A stretch of DNA of 64,000 nucleotides from Oscillospiraceae bacterium (GCA_022793675.1 JAAWDH010000010.1:62001-126000), one strand, 5' to 3'; positions 32,906-42,033 are shown, counted from the stretch's first letter. The notes: generated by a model from the sequence alone, not told the origin. Made by a program: numbers and translations.

Positions 32906-34033
32906 TCAAGCCCTGCCGGCCAGCAGGTTCAGCCGCCGCTGGTACAGCGGCTCGCCAGGGTACTGTACAGCCAACCGCGCCCAAATTTTTTCCGCCCTGT
33001 CAAACAGCAGCCGCTGGTTATTCCCGGTTTCCTTCAGCGCAATATTGTAATAAATCAGCGCCAGGTCGTCAAGCAGCTCCGGATTTTCCCCAGCCTTATC
33101 GAGCAGTGCCGTCCGCAGTTCCAGACACTCTTTATAATAGATGGCGGCCCCGTTCAAGTCGCCTTCCTCCCGGCAGATATTCCCCAAACATTCCAGCAGC
33201 ACCGAAAGCCTGCGGCAGCTGAAAATGTCGTTGGACAAAGCGGCCATCCGCCTGAACAGCGGCAGGCTTCGTTCGCCGAACTCCCTAGCCTGTGCATAAT
33301 CCTCATACATGGTCAACGGCACAATAGCGCCCATTACATTGTCAGAGAATACCAAAAGGAGCGTCTCCTCAGGCAAAGGCAGCTTCGCTTGGGCCTGCGT
33401 CAGTACCCGCCGCTGTAAGCCTGCCGCCTGCTGGTAATAAAGCAGGGCCTGCACAGGCCTTTTCAGGCCCTCCGCCAGTTCCGCAAGATACTGGTAGCTG
33501 AAAGAAAGGTTTATTCCATCAACCGGCTGCCCGCTTTCAAGGAACAGTTCCCGCCGCGGCGCCATCCCGTCCTGATAGGCCTTCCAGGCTTCGGAAAAAC
33601 GGCCTTGCGCTTGATAGAGCTGCCCCAGCTCTGTTAGGGAAGCGGTATAGACGCGGATGTCTTTGCGTATTGCGCGGCTCTGATCGGCATAGATCAGCCG
33701 TCCAAATTGGGCGGTAGCCTGCTTCAGGTAGGCTTCGGCCTCGCTGAAGCGGCCTTCAGCCCGGAGAACTGCCCCTAGGGATTCATAACTGGTACCCAGG
33801 CAGCGGACGGCGGCGTCTGTCCCAAACGCCTGGACCAGCTCCGACGCCAGCTCGCAGCAGCTCAAATACGCCCCCTCTGCTGCGGAAAGGTTCCCCGCTT
33901 TCTGCAAGGAATCGCCAAATACCCAAATCTCCTGCCACAGCCGCTGGCCATTCTGCTCATTTCTACAGCCGTCATACTGCGCCCACAGCCGCTCAATGCC
34001 CTCCGGCAGCGCTGCGCCCTGATAATCCTGCAT
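32906..34033 (-). CDS. Tetratricopeptide-repeat protein, 375 aa
   Basis: All-helical protein with TPR-type repeats along its length, for example LSAAEGAYLSCCELASEL, FSEAEAYLKQATAQFG, FSEAWKAYQDGM, RPVQALLYYQQAAGLQRR, YAQAREFGERSLPLF and DLNGAAIYYKECLELR. No signal peptide, membrane segment or catalytic motif is visible. It starts 16 bp after the double-TIR gene stop and resembles that protein's TPR half, so it may be a scaffold or paralogue derived from it. It probably bridges the TIR enzyme and the RyR membrane protein. Confidence 0.82.
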   Translation of the reverse strand: MQDYQGAALPEGIERLWAQYDGCRNEQNGQRLWQEIWVFGDSLQKAGNLSAAEGAYLSCCELASELVQAFGTDAAVRCLGTSYESLGAVLRAEGRFSEAEAYLKQATAQFGRLIYADQSRAIRKDIRVYTASLTELGQLYQAQGRFSEAWKAYQDGMAPRRELFLESGQPVDGINLSFSYQYLAELAEGLKRPVQALLYYQQAAGLQRRVLTQAQAKLPLPEETLLLVFSDNVMGAIVPLTMYEDYAQAREFGERSLPLFRRMAALSNDIFSCRRLSVLLECLGNICREEGDLNGAAIYYKECLELRTALLDKAGENPELLDDLALIYYNIALKETGNNQRLLFDRAEKIWARLAVQYPGEPLYQRRLNLLAGRA

Positions 34034-34048
34034 TAGACGCGCCTCCTT

Positions 34049-36505
34049 TCAAAACCAGATTTGTGATAGGATAAGGTCCCGCTGGCGGAGATTGGCGCTG
34101 CTTGGCTCTTTTTCAGCAAGCTCCGCCCAGATCCTATAGGCTTCCAAAATCGCCGGGCGGCCTTCCTCCTCCGGCGCTGTGCGGCTAACGTTATAAAGGG
34201 CGGAGGCCAGCGTGCCCCGGCTTTTTGTGGTCGAGAGCAGGGCGTCCAGGTCCCGGAACATCCCAGCGCAGCGCTGGCGGAATATATTGGCCCGCACATT
34301 GTCGCCCATCCTCTCATAAACGTTCCCCAAATGGCCGCAGGTGACGGCCACATTGTTTTTATCTGTGGCGGCAGATGATTTTTGATAGAGCTTTTCGCTG
34401 ATGCGCAGGTCTTCCAGGAAATACTGCTCCGCGCCGGCATAGTCTTCCTCGGCTAGGCAGACCTGCCCCATGCGGTTGCAGCTGACGGAAAGGTTTGTAA
34501 GGCTTGTCCGCGTTTCCGCTTCCTCGACTGTCTCGCGGGCCAACATGAAGCCTTTCCGGCACCAGGACTTCGCCTCGTCCATGCGTTTTTGCTCCAAGCA
34601 GGCAAGCCCCACGCGGGTATAGGCAAAGGAGAGCCTATCCTTGGATTCCACTGTATGCTGTTCCTCATGGAGCTTTTCACGCAGCGCCGCCCCTTCGCGG
34701 TAAAAACGCTCGGCCTGGGCCAAATCGCCCTTAAATCGGTAGAAGTCCCCGACCTTCATACAGGAATTCGCGACGCTGGCCCTGCTTTGCAGGTCCTGCT
34801 GTTCCATCAAAAGCTCCTTAAAAAGCTTAAACGACTGCTGATAGGCAGCTTCGCTCTGGGTAAGGTCCCCAAGCTCCAGGAAAATATCGGCAAGCTTTTC
34901 GCAGGCGACGGCAAAGGAACGCTTGACCGCGGCTGTCTGCAATTCCTCATAAAGGAGGCGGCTCATCTCCCGGCTTTTCTGGTAATGCCCCAGCGCGCCA
35001 TCGTAATCGCCTTGGGAAAGGCACAGCGTCCCCAGACGTTCATGGAACAGCAAAATGTCGCTCATCAGCTCGGCGCTGTCGTCCACGTCAAGCAGCCGCA
35101 CCGACAGCGCAAGCCCTTCTTCAAACTGTTCCCGCGCGCCGGCAAAGTCGCCTTTTGCCTGATAAATATCGCCGACCAGGCTATAGGCAGAGCTTAGGCA
35201 GCGGCCCGCACTCGCTAAGCCGAACCGTGCTGTCAGCTCCTCGGCAACCCTTTCCATTTGCAGATACGCGCTTTCGGCAGCGGCAACGTCCCGCTGCTCC
35301 CAGAAAAAGTCCCCCTGGCTGCGCAGGCCGTTAAACAGCTTGATCCCATCCGGAAGGCTGCGGCTTTCCCTGTATTTTTTGCCCAGCGCCTCCGTCAGGC
35401 GCTGCTGCCAGCAAAGGGCCGTACGGTAATTGCGGGAGACGCCGTCGCCGCTGCGGTACATCTCCACCAGTTTTTCCATCGCGCGGACAGAACCGCCCTC
35501 GGCCGCCCCGGTAATCATCTCCAGGCCTTTTGCGCGGTCGGCTTCCACATCGACGCCGCTTAAATAGGCCATGCCAATTAGGAAGTTATGCTCGGGGGAA
35601 TTGTCGTTCCCCTGGATGTTCAGTTTTGCCATTTCCCGCTGCAGCGCCTGGGTTAAGGCGGCGGTGTTGCAGATATCAATACAGTTCGGCAGGGCGGCAA
35701 AGCTGTTTTTCAGCAAGCCTTCATCGGTATGTACCGCTTCTACCGGAATAATCGGCTTGCCGGCGCTGCGGGCCATCGGGTATTCGGTGCTGACCACATA
35801 GTTCGGCTCGTTGACCATATTCGGGGTGACCACCAGCGTCACCAAGCTGCTCTTATCCAGCGCTTCTTTGATGGAATCGTTAAAATTCTGCCCTGGCACC
35901 AGGAACTCATCGTACCAGATCGCGATATCCCGGCAGAAATCGTTGGCATGGATAGCCTTCATCAGCTGCCCGATATGCTCGCGGTCCTTTTTGCGGTAGC
36001 TGAGGAAAATATAGGCGTCAAAGGCATTGCGGATTTCGTCCGCCAGGCTGTCCCCGACCAATACCGAGGAAAGAAACTTATCCAGCTTTTCTTCATAGCT
36101 GACGTCTGAAACATAGCAGTCCTTCCGGACTAAAATTTGCAGCTCGCGGCATTTTTCGTTAAACAGTCTCTGCATATCATTGGGCAGGTTTTCGTCCGCC
36201 AGCATCAACACCGGGATATGCCGCTCCATTGCAAAGACAAACTCCCGCTGCAGCGCCCAGTTGGGCTCGGTTAAGAACCGCGCCGTTACCGGAATGGCAA
36301 ACAGGTTCATCCGCTCTAGGATGGACAGGTCTTCCGGCTGGGCCGCCGGATCCTTTTTACAGAAAACCGCACAGTTCTGCCGCGAAAGGATTTCTCCGGC
36401 GGTTTTTTCCCAATAAAGGAAGGCGTCCAATGGGTGGGCGGTAAAGTAAACTTTGGGCTTGCCTTGGGGGGTGGCCCCCGCCCGTGTTTTATAAGTCAGC
36501 TCCAT
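34049..36505 (-). CDS. Double-TIR, Sel1 and TPR repeat protein, 818 aa
   Basis: A first TIR-like domain (residues ~17-130; KPKVYFTAHP ... NLFAIPVTARFLTEPNWALQ) looks degenerate. A second, better-conserved TIR domain (~162-275) has DAYIFLSYRKKD, IWYDEFLVPGQ, SLVTLVVTPNMV and the putative catalytic Glu241 in NYVVSTEYPMA, the position of the NAD-cleaving glutamate. One or two Sel1-like repeats (~305-375) and many TPRs (~395-800) follow. TIR domains of this type can hydrolyse or cyclise NAD. The ATG at 36505 has AGGGGGAGGG in front and overlaps the DHH gene by 17 bp. An in-frame start 24 bp upstream is less likely. Confidence 0.85.
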   Translation of the reverse strand: MELTYKTRAGATPQGKPKVYFTAHPLDAFLYWEKTAGEILSRQNCAVFCKKDPAAQPEDLSILERMNLFAIPVTARFLTEPNWALQREFVFAMERHIPVLMLADENLPNDMQRLFNEKCRELQILVRKDCYVSDVSYEEKLDKFLSSVLVGDSLADEIRNAFDAYIFLSYRKKDREHIGQLMKAIHANDFCRDIAIWYDEFLVPGQNFNDSIKEALDKSSLVTLVVTPNMVNEPNYVVSTEYPMARSAGKPIIPVEAVHTDEGLLKNSFAALPNCIDICNTAALTQALQREMAKLNIQGNDNSPEHNFLIGMAYLSGVDVEADRAKGLEMITGAAEGGSVRAMEKLVEMYRSGDGVSRNYRTALCWQQRLTEALGKKYRESRSLPDGIKLFNGLRSQGDFFWEQRDVAAAESAYLQMERVAEELTARFGLASAGRCLSSAYSLVGDIYQAKGDFAGAREQFEEGLALSVRLLDVDDSAELMSDILLFHERLGTLCLSQGDYDGALGHYQKSREMSRLLYEELQTAAVKRSFAVACEKLADIFLELGDLTQSEAAYQQSFKLFKELLMEQQDLQSRASVANSCMKVGDFYRFKGDLAQAERFYREGAALREKLHEEQHTVESKDRLSFAYTRVGLACLEQKRMDEAKSWCRKGFMLARETVEEAETRTSLTNLSVSCNRMGQVCLAEEDYAGAEQYFLEDLRISEKLYQKSSAATDKNNVAVTCGHLGNVYERMGDNVRANIFRQRCAGMFRDLDALLSTTKSRGTLASALYNVSRTAPEEEGRPAILEAYRIWAELAEKEPSSANLRQRDLILSQIWF

Positions 36506-38027
36506 AACCCTCCCCCTTCTCCGGCTCATAAGTCAAGGCAAAAACATCGCCCCTGATGATGTAGATATCGCTGAGGTTGTTTTCCCGCGCCACCAGATAG
36601 TCCCCCGGTTCCCCCAGCATATATTCCTCCCTGCCCAGCTGGAAAACCTTTGTCCGGCGGGTCAGCAGGCGGGCGCGGACCTGCGCGCCTTTGGGGGTAC
36701 AGGCAAAGATATGCCCCGCGAGCGGGCGGTGCTCTTCATTGACGGCGCTCACCGCATCCTCTACCGCCCGCAGCTCCTTGGCGGCCAGCGGCAGGGGCGC
36801 ATCAGAAAGGGAATTATTGGCGAGAAGCCTTGCTTTGTCGTTGACATAGACTTCCTGCCTGACCCCGACCATCAGATACAAGTCATTCGAGACTGTTTCC
36901 AGCCGGTCGCCTTCCAGCATCCGAACCTTCAGCTTGGTGTGGGGCGGATAGACATCCGCCGCCCGGATATAGCCAACCGGCACCGGCTTTTTGCGGTAGA
37001 GGGGGTCTGCCGACAGATCAATCCGGCAGCTTTCCGCGCGGATAATATCCTGCTCGGCAAAATAATCCTCCATCCGCGCCGTCAAAAAACGGTGGACGCT
37101 GCTGCCAAGCTCCCTAGGGTCGATGGCATGGTACTTCAAAATCTCAATAGGCAGGAAACCGCCGGCCTTGCGCTCATGGCCGCCCCCGCCGCAAAGGTAA
37201 GCCGCCAGGTCGCTGGCCCTGGTTTCAGCGGTGCAGCTGCGGATAGAAAGCTTGGCCCCGCCGGGCAGCATACAATAGGCGATACAGCAGTCCACCATAT
37301 CGGCCTCGATCATCTGGTCGGAAATAAGCCCTAAGAGGTTGGGGTCGCAGGGCTCTACCTCGGCGACGGCGTAACGGCAGGGCTCGCGGTAGTCGCAGCC
37401 GGCCAGCGCCTGCCCCACGATCCGTAGCTCTTCAGTGGAAAGGTTGTACATCTTAAACTCGTTGAGGGCGCTGTCGATGCATTGCAGCTCCAACGCATCC
37501 CGCATCGCCCGGTCAGTTAGATGGTAGATTTCCTGCAGTTTGCAGGTGTCCATGAAAAGGCCGTAATAGAGGGCGGTAGCCAGCACAGGGTCTTTGGAGA
37601 CGTCAAAGCCCTCGTCCCGCAGCATATCCCAGACAATGGTCGCGCAAGCGCCGTAGTTATCGCGGACCTCCTGCTCCCACAGCCCGGAAAGGCCGTCCCG
37701 CCTAAGGGTATGGTGGTCGATTGCCGCAAACTGTTCCGCTGGGAAGGGTTTTACGTTGCGTTCCCCCGGCTGGCAGTCCACCGTCAGCAGCAGCGGCGGC
37801 TTTTCTTTTAGTTCCTCTATGTATTCAATCGGGATCTCCAGACGCTCGACCATCCGTTTTAGGTTGCTTTTGCCGATAGGGCTGCCGCCATAGATTAGGC
37901 GGGCCTCCTTGCCGTGGGCTTTTAGGTAGCAGAAAACCCCGAAACCGCTGGCAATCGCATCAGCGTCCGGGTTATCATGGCATTGGATGACAATCTGTTC
38001 AAAATTCAACAATGCGCTTAATTTCAT
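36489..38027 (-). CDS. DHH/DHHA1 phosphoesterase with extra C-terminal domain, 512 aa
   Basis: The N-terminal DHH domain has HDNPDADAIASGFG, DCQPGERN, AIDHHTLRRDG and FMDTCK, the metal-binding set of nanoRNase/c-di-AMP phosphodiesterase-type enzymes. The DHHA1 domain carries GGGGHERKAGGF (~residues 285-296). The last ~180 residues are an added domain with YRKKPVPVGYI and PGDYLVARENN..DVFALTYEPE, a pattern I know from small phage-type proteins. Plain NrnA-like proteins end near residue 320. It heads the cassette and overlaps the TIR gene, so it may cleave a nucleotide signal made there. The actual substrate is unknown. Confidence 0.85.
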   Translation of the reverse strand: MKLSALLNFEQIVIQCHDNPDADAIASGFGVFCYLKAHGKEARLIYGGSPIGKSNLKRMVERLEIPIEYIEELKEKPPLLLTVDCQPGERNVKPFPAEQFAAIDHHTLRRDGLSGLWEQEVRDNYGACATIVWDMLRDEGFDVSKDPVLATALYYGLFMDTCKLQEIYHLTDRAMRDALELQCIDSALNEFKMYNLSTEELRIVGQALAGCDYREPCRYAVAEVEPCDPNLLGLISDQMIEADMVDCCIAYCMLPGGAKLSIRSCTAETRASDLAAYLCGGGGHERKAGGFLPIEILKYHAIDPRELGSSVHRFLTARMEDYFAEQDIIRAESCRIDLSADPLYRKKPVPVGYIRAADVYPPHTKLKVRMLEGDRLETVSNDLYLMVGVRQEVYVNDKARLLANNSLSDAPLPLAAKELRAVEDAVSAVNEEHRPLAGHIFACTPKGAQVRARLLTRRTKVFQLGREEYMLGEPGDYLVARENNLSDIYIIRGDVFALTYEPEKGEGYGADL

Positions 38028-38049
38028 AAAAACACCTCTGTTATTCTCC

Positions 38050-38739
38050 CTATTTTTTCGTACAGCTTACCGTAACCGCCCCAACGCTCAAAGCTCCGGC
38101 CGCCAACAGCGCCCGCGCCGCTTCCCGCAGCGTCGAGCCAGTCGTCAGCACGTCGTCGCAGACCAGCACCCGCAGGCCCGCCGCCCCTTCTGAAGCGCGA
38201 TAAGCTCCCAACAGGTTCTGCCGCCGTTCCTCACCGTCCAGGTCATGCTGCGGGCGGGTCTCGCGGGTTTTGGCGAGCAGCGGTTCTGTGGGGATGCCGG
38301 TTTCCTCCGATAGGAAGCGGCTGAGCAGCGCCGATTGGTTATAGCCCCGCCGGCGCTGCTTTTTCGCCGTCATTGGCACTGGGACTATTACGTCCCAGCC
38401 GGAAGTATCCTCCATAAGCTCCGCCAAACATCTCGCCAGCGTCCTTGCATAGCCCGGACGGCGGTAAAATTTCATGGCCAGCACCGCCTCCCTGGCAATA
38501 CCTTCATGGTAAAAGCAGCTCTGCGTCATCGCAAGCAGCCGTTCCTCTCTGCAGACGCAGCCCCGCTTGCCGCAAAAAGGGCAGTGGGCCGCCTGCTCTA
38601 CCCTAGGAAGCTCTGGCAGGCAGTTTGGGCAGCAATTTTCCTCCGGCAGCATGACTTTCCCGCAGAAAGGGCAACGCCTAGGGAAAAATATCCGCACCAG
38701 CAGCGCTTTGGCCTGTTTGGTTTTCTCTCTGCCATCCAT
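38050..38739 (-). CDS. comF: ComF family phosphoribosyltransferase-like protein
   Basis: An N-terminal zinc ribbon with several CxxC pairs (CPFCGK, CCPNC, CPFCGKRGC) is followed by a type I phosphoribosyltransferase fold with the PRPP loop VLVCDDVLTTGST and the upstream YNQSALLSR motif typical of ComF. ComF is needed for DNA uptake in competent Bacillus, probably on the cytoplasmic side. The length (229 aa) is normal. It follows argS by 3 bp and precedes the DHH-TIR cassette by 22 bp. dprA elsewhere in this window would be a functional partner. Confidence 0.92.
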   Translation of the reverse strand: MDGREKTKQAKALLVRIFFPRRCPFCGKVMLPEENCCPNCLPELPRVEQAAHCPFCGKRGCVCREERLLAMTQSCFYHEGIAREAVLAMKFYRRPGYARTLARCLAELMEDTSGWDVIVPVPMTAKKQRRRGYNQSALLSRFLSEETGIPTEPLLAKTRETRPQHDLDGEERRQNLLGAYRASEGAAGLRVLVCDDVLTTGSTLREAARALLAAGALSVGAVTVSCTKK

Positions 38740-38742
38740 TAC

Positions 38743-40494
38743 TCACATCCGTTCCACAGTCTCGATCCCCAGCACGTCAAGATGCTTTTCCAGCACCTTT
38801 TTGACCATCCTGCACAGAGCAAGCCAGCTTTCACGCTTTTTTTCGTCTTCTTCCGCGAGGATATGGTTGTCGTGATAGAAACGGGAAAACAGTGCCGCCA
38901 GCTGGTAGGCGTTTTCACAGAGGTTGTTGGGGGCTTTTTCCTCAAAAGCGCGTTCAAAGACGGCGCCTGTCAGCAAAAGGTTCAGCCATAGCTCGCGGTC
39001 GGCGTCATTGTAGATGCCGAAAAGCTGACACGCTCCGCCGCCGGCCTTTTGCAGGATAGAATTGATGCGGGTGACGGTGTAAAGCAGGTAGGTGCCGGTT
39101 TTGCCCTCAAAAGAGAGGAAACGCTCTAAGTCAAAGATATAGTCCTTGCCGCGCTGGTTGATCAAATCCCCAAATTTCAGCGCCGCAACCCCTACTTTGC
39201 GGGCTGTTTCCTGGCGCTCCGGCTCCGAGACAAAGGCGGATCCGGCAAGTTTTTCGCCGGCGGCCTCCTCTACCGCAGCGATCAGGTCGGCAAGCCGCAT
39301 CACCCCGCCGTCGCGGGTCTTATACGGCTTGCCGTCGCTGCCGTTCATCGTGCCAAAGCCCAGATAGGCAAGTTCAGCATGATCGGCTATTAGCCCGGCT
39401 TTTCTTGCGCAGCGGAACACCTGGGTGAAATGGAGTTCCTGGCGCTTGTCCACAACATACCAGATACGGTTTGGGGAAAAATCCTGTTGGCGCTGCATGA
39501 TTGTTGCCAGGTCGGTGGTGGCATAGATGCTAGAATTGTCGGATTTCCTGACAATTACCGGCGGCATCGGCGCTTTGTCGCCTTCCTCCGCCACATCTAC
39601 AACCAGCGCCCCTTCGCTGCGGCGCAGCAGCTCCTTTTCATCCAGCAGCGCCATCAGCGGCTCGACATAGCGGTCGGCGTCGCTTTCGCCGTACCAGAGG
39701 TCGAAGTCTACGCCGAGTTTCTGGTAATTGCCTTTCATATCGGCCACAGATACCCGCAGGATCTCCTTCCACAAGGCGATATAGCCTGGACGGCCGCTTT
39801 GAAGCTCGCAGGTTGCCAGATGGGCCTTTTCCTTAAAGGCAGCGTCTTCTTTACTGCGCTTGCTGGCAAAGGGGTAGATTTCATTCAGGTCGGCGGCAGA
39901 GAGCGCCGAAACCGTCTCGGTTTCCGGGTCGAAATCCGGCGCAAAGCAGCGCCAATCCGGGTACCGCTCGGAAAGCTCAGCAATCACCAGCCCGATCTGC
40001 AGCCCCCAGTCCCCCAGATGCACATCCCCCAGTACCCGGTGTCCGACCGCCCTAGCCAGCCGTTTTAACGCCTCGCCGATAATCGCGGAGCGCAGATGCC
40101 CAATATGCAGCGGCTTTGCCACGTTGGGGCCGCCGTAGTCGATAATGATGGTTTCAGGGAAATCGGCCTGGTGGATCCCAAGATGCGGGTCGGCCATCTG
40201 CGTTTTAGCAGCCTCGGCCAAAAAAACGTCTGTGACTGTCAGGTTTAGAAAACCTGGCCGCACAGCCTGGACTTCAGCAAAAATAAGGTTTTCCGCGAGG
40301 ACAGCCGCAACCTCCCCGGCAATAACAAAGGGGGCCTTGTGATACTGTTTGGCTGCGGCAAACGCGCCATTGCACTGGAACTGGCAGAGATCCAGCCGGT
40401 CGGACAGCCCGACCACCCCCAGCGCCGGGTCATAGCCGCACTGGGCAAAAGCCGCTGCCGTCAATTCAGTCAGAGTCTGGGTAATGGGTTTCAT
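38743..40494 (-). CDS. argS: Arginine--tRNA ligase
   Basis: Class I aminoacyl-tRNA synthetase charging tRNA-Arg. The 583-aa protein has the ArgS N-terminal (Add1) domain, then YGGPNVAKPLHIGHLRSAIIGE with the HIGH motif. The catalytic core includes the family stretch RKSDNSSIYATTDLAT. The C-terminal anticodon-binding all-helical domain ends with the DALR-type block (NAYQLAALFSRFYHDNHIL). KMSKS is normally degenerate in ArgS. It lies 80 bp downstream of pfk, with a GGCAGGG/CCCTGCC hairpin in between. Confidence 0.97.
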   Translation of the reverse strand: MKPITQTLTELTAAAFAQCGYDPALGVVGLSDRLDLCQFQCNGAFAAAKQYHKAPFVIAGEVAAVLAENLIFAEVQAVRPGFLNLTVTDVFLAEAAKTQMADPHLGIHQADFPETIIIDYGGPNVAKPLHIGHLRSAIIGEALKRLARAVGHRVLGDVHLGDWGLQIGLVIAELSERYPDWRCFAPDFDPETETVSALSAADLNEIYPFASKRSKEDAAFKEKAHLATCELQSGRPGYIALWKEILRVSVADMKGNYQKLGVDFDLWYGESDADRYVEPLMALLDEKELLRRSEGALVVDVAEEGDKAPMPPVIVRKSDNSSIYATTDLATIMQRQQDFSPNRIWYVVDKRQELHFTQVFRCARKAGLIADHAELAYLGFGTMNGSDGKPYKTRDGGVMRLADLIAAVEEAAGEKLAGSAFVSEPERQETARKVGVAALKFGDLINQRGKDYIFDLERFLSFEGKTGTYLLYTVTRINSILQKAGGGACQLFGIYNDADRELWLNLLLTGAVFERAFEEKAPNNLCENAYQLAALFSRFYHDNHILAEEDEKKRESWLALCRMVKKVLEKHLDVLGIETVERM

Positions 40495-40574
40495 AACTGC
40501 TCCTTTTGAGGTTTTATTGGATAGGGCGAAGGGGCAGGGAGCCGACGGCCCCCTGCCTTAAGGCTTATATTTGG

Positions 40575-41648
40575 TCAATCGCCGAAGGAAACGCCCATAT
40601 CCTTGGCGACAACGATCATCTGGTCGTCGGGCGAAACCATCTTGGCCTTCCCGGCGATCTCGGAAAGCTTATTCTGGGTGATGGTATTGCCCACCTTCGC
40701 CACCGTGACGCCGAACTGTTTTTTCTGGATCAGCCCTGCCGCATAAGCGCCGAACTGGGTCGATAGCACTCGGTCGTAAGCCGATGGCGCACCACCCCGC
40801 TGCAGATGCCCGGGGATAACCACCCGGCACTCGCAGCCAGCCTTTTCGGTAATGGCCGCCGCAATTTTTTCGGAAATGGTCTTATAGCCTGCTTCGGCGC
40901 GGGCCGCCAGCCGTTCGCGCCGCTTTTTCGGCTCGCTTTTCTCGGCCGCCCCCTCCGCCACGGCAATAATTGAAAAAGCTTTGCCGCTTTCGGCACGCTT
41001 TTTGACCGCCTTGACCACCTTGTCCATATCGAAGGGGATTTCTGGCAGTAAGATAATGTCTGCGCCGCCGGCCACGCCAGCGTAAAGGGTCAGCCAACCG
41101 GTTTTGTTGCCCATCAGCTCCACCACCATACAGCGCCCGTGGCTGGCGGCCGTCGTATGCAGCCGGTCGATGGCCTCCGTCGCAATATCCAGCGCAGTAT
41201 GGAACCCAAAGGTCACGTCGCTGCCGTAAAGGTCGTTGTCGATGGTCTTGGGCAGCCCGATGACATTCAGCCCCTCGTCCGCCAACAAAGCAGCGGTTTT
41301 ATGGGTGCCGTTACCGCCCAAAATCAGCAGGCAGTCCAGTTTCATCTTCTTGTAGTTTGCCTTCATCGCCTTGACCTTGTCCACATTGTCCTCGCCGATG
41401 ACCCGCATCTGCTTAAAAGGTTGGCGGGATGTGCCAAGGATGGTGCCGCCCAGGGTCAAAATCCCGGAAAAGTCCGATTGCTTCATTACCTTGTATTCGC
41501 CTTCAATAAGCCCGCGGTAGCCGTCGATAATACCGATGATTTCCACATCGTCCATCAGCTCATAGGCCGCTTTGGCCACGCCGCGGATAACCGCATTCAG
41601 GCCGGGGCAGTCGCCGCCGCTGGTCAGGATACCGATTCTTGTTGACAT
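40575..41648 (-). CDS. pfkA: 6-phosphofructokinase
   Basis: Phosphorylates fructose-6-phosphate to the 1,6-bisphosphate, the committed glycolytic step. The protein starts MSTRIGILTSGGDCPGLNAV. It has GGNGTHKTA at the phosphate-donor site, LPKTIDNDLYGSDVTFGFHTA with the catalytic TIDND, and VELMGNKTGWL. Gly after Asn in GGNGT favours ATP over pyrophosphate as donor, although the usual Asp is replaced by Asn, a variant common in clostridial long-type enzymes. The length (357 aa) is longer than E. coli PfkA (320 aa). It has its own promoter. Confidence 0.93.
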   Translation of the reverse strand: MSTRIGILTSGGDCPGLNAVIRGVAKAAYELMDDVEIIGIIDGYRGLIEGEYKVMKQSDFSGILTLGGTILGTSRQPFKQMRVIGEDNVDKVKAMKANYKKMKLDCLLILGGNGTHKTAALLADEGLNVIGLPKTIDNDLYGSDVTFGFHTALDIATEAIDRLHTTAASHGRCMVVELMGNKTGWLTLYAGVAGGADIILLPEIPFDMDKVVKAVKKRAESGKAFSIIAVAEGAAEKSEPKKRRERLAARAEAGYKTISEKIAAAITEKAGCECRVVIPGHLQRGGAPSAYDRVLSTQFGAYAAGLIQKKQFGVTVAKVGNTITQNKLSEIAGKAKMVSPDDQMIVVAKDMGVSFGD

Positions 41649-41700
41649 AAAATTACCCCCTTTGGAAATATGCGCCGCAATAGCTGCGGTTACTAAGAAT

Positions 41701-41729
41701 ATTGTACCACAAATTCCCTGATATGACCA
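41701..41729 (-). promoter_or_regulatory. Likely promoter of the phosphofructokinase gene
   Basis: On the minus strand TGGTCA and TACAAT are separated by 17 bp (plus-strand ATTGTA 41701-41706, TGACCA 41724-41729). It lies about 50 bp upstream of the start codon. Confidence 0.5.
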
Positions 41730-41766
41730 GACCCTAAAGAAATTATTCCGACTAAAGATACGGAAA

Positions 41767-41963
41767 GTACGACGCTTTCTGAAGAAAGCTTAGCAAAGAC
41801 TTTTAATCGCCAGGATACCTGTCAACACAGATCTACACGCCTACTGCATCGGTAGGGATAGCTGGAATCGCCTACCTGTAACCACGAGAGAACCGGCCAA
41901 ATTTTTCCGCAGCAGAAATCCGGTTTGCTGGATTTCCGGCGTGAATTGTCGGCGACACGCCGT
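41767..41963 (-). mobile_element. R1 repeat, copy F (inverted orientation)
   Basis: The end GTACGACGCTTTCTGAAGAA..CTTTTAATCGCCAGGATACC is at 41767-41819. The core then runs in reverse relative to copy B: GAGAACCGGCC..CCGCAGCAGAAATCC..GGATTTCCGGCGTGAATTGTC. It ends in the same GACAATTC junction found in the 27-bp units at 16.6 kb. It sits between the pfk promoter and the tRNA terminator. Confidence 0.7.
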
Positions 41964-41980
41964 CTGCTGGGGTAAATAAT

Positions 41981-42022
41981 AAATCCGAACCTTGTATCCC
42001 TATCGGATAAAGGTTCGGATTT
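41981..42022 (-). terminator. Long hairpin terminator downstream of tRNA-Ala
   Basis: AAATCCGAACCTT (41981-41993) pairs perfectly with AAGGTTCGGATTT (42010-42022), with an inner TATCC/GGATA stem. On the minus strand it is followed by ATTATTTACC. It ends the tRNA transcript. Confidence 0.8.
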
Positions 42023-42033
42023 ATATGACTGGA

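Noticed and set aside
40575-41648. Pyrophosphate-dependent phosphofructokinase
   Set aside because: The donor-site motif is GGNGT with Gly after the variable residue; the pyrophosphate enzymes have Asp at that place.
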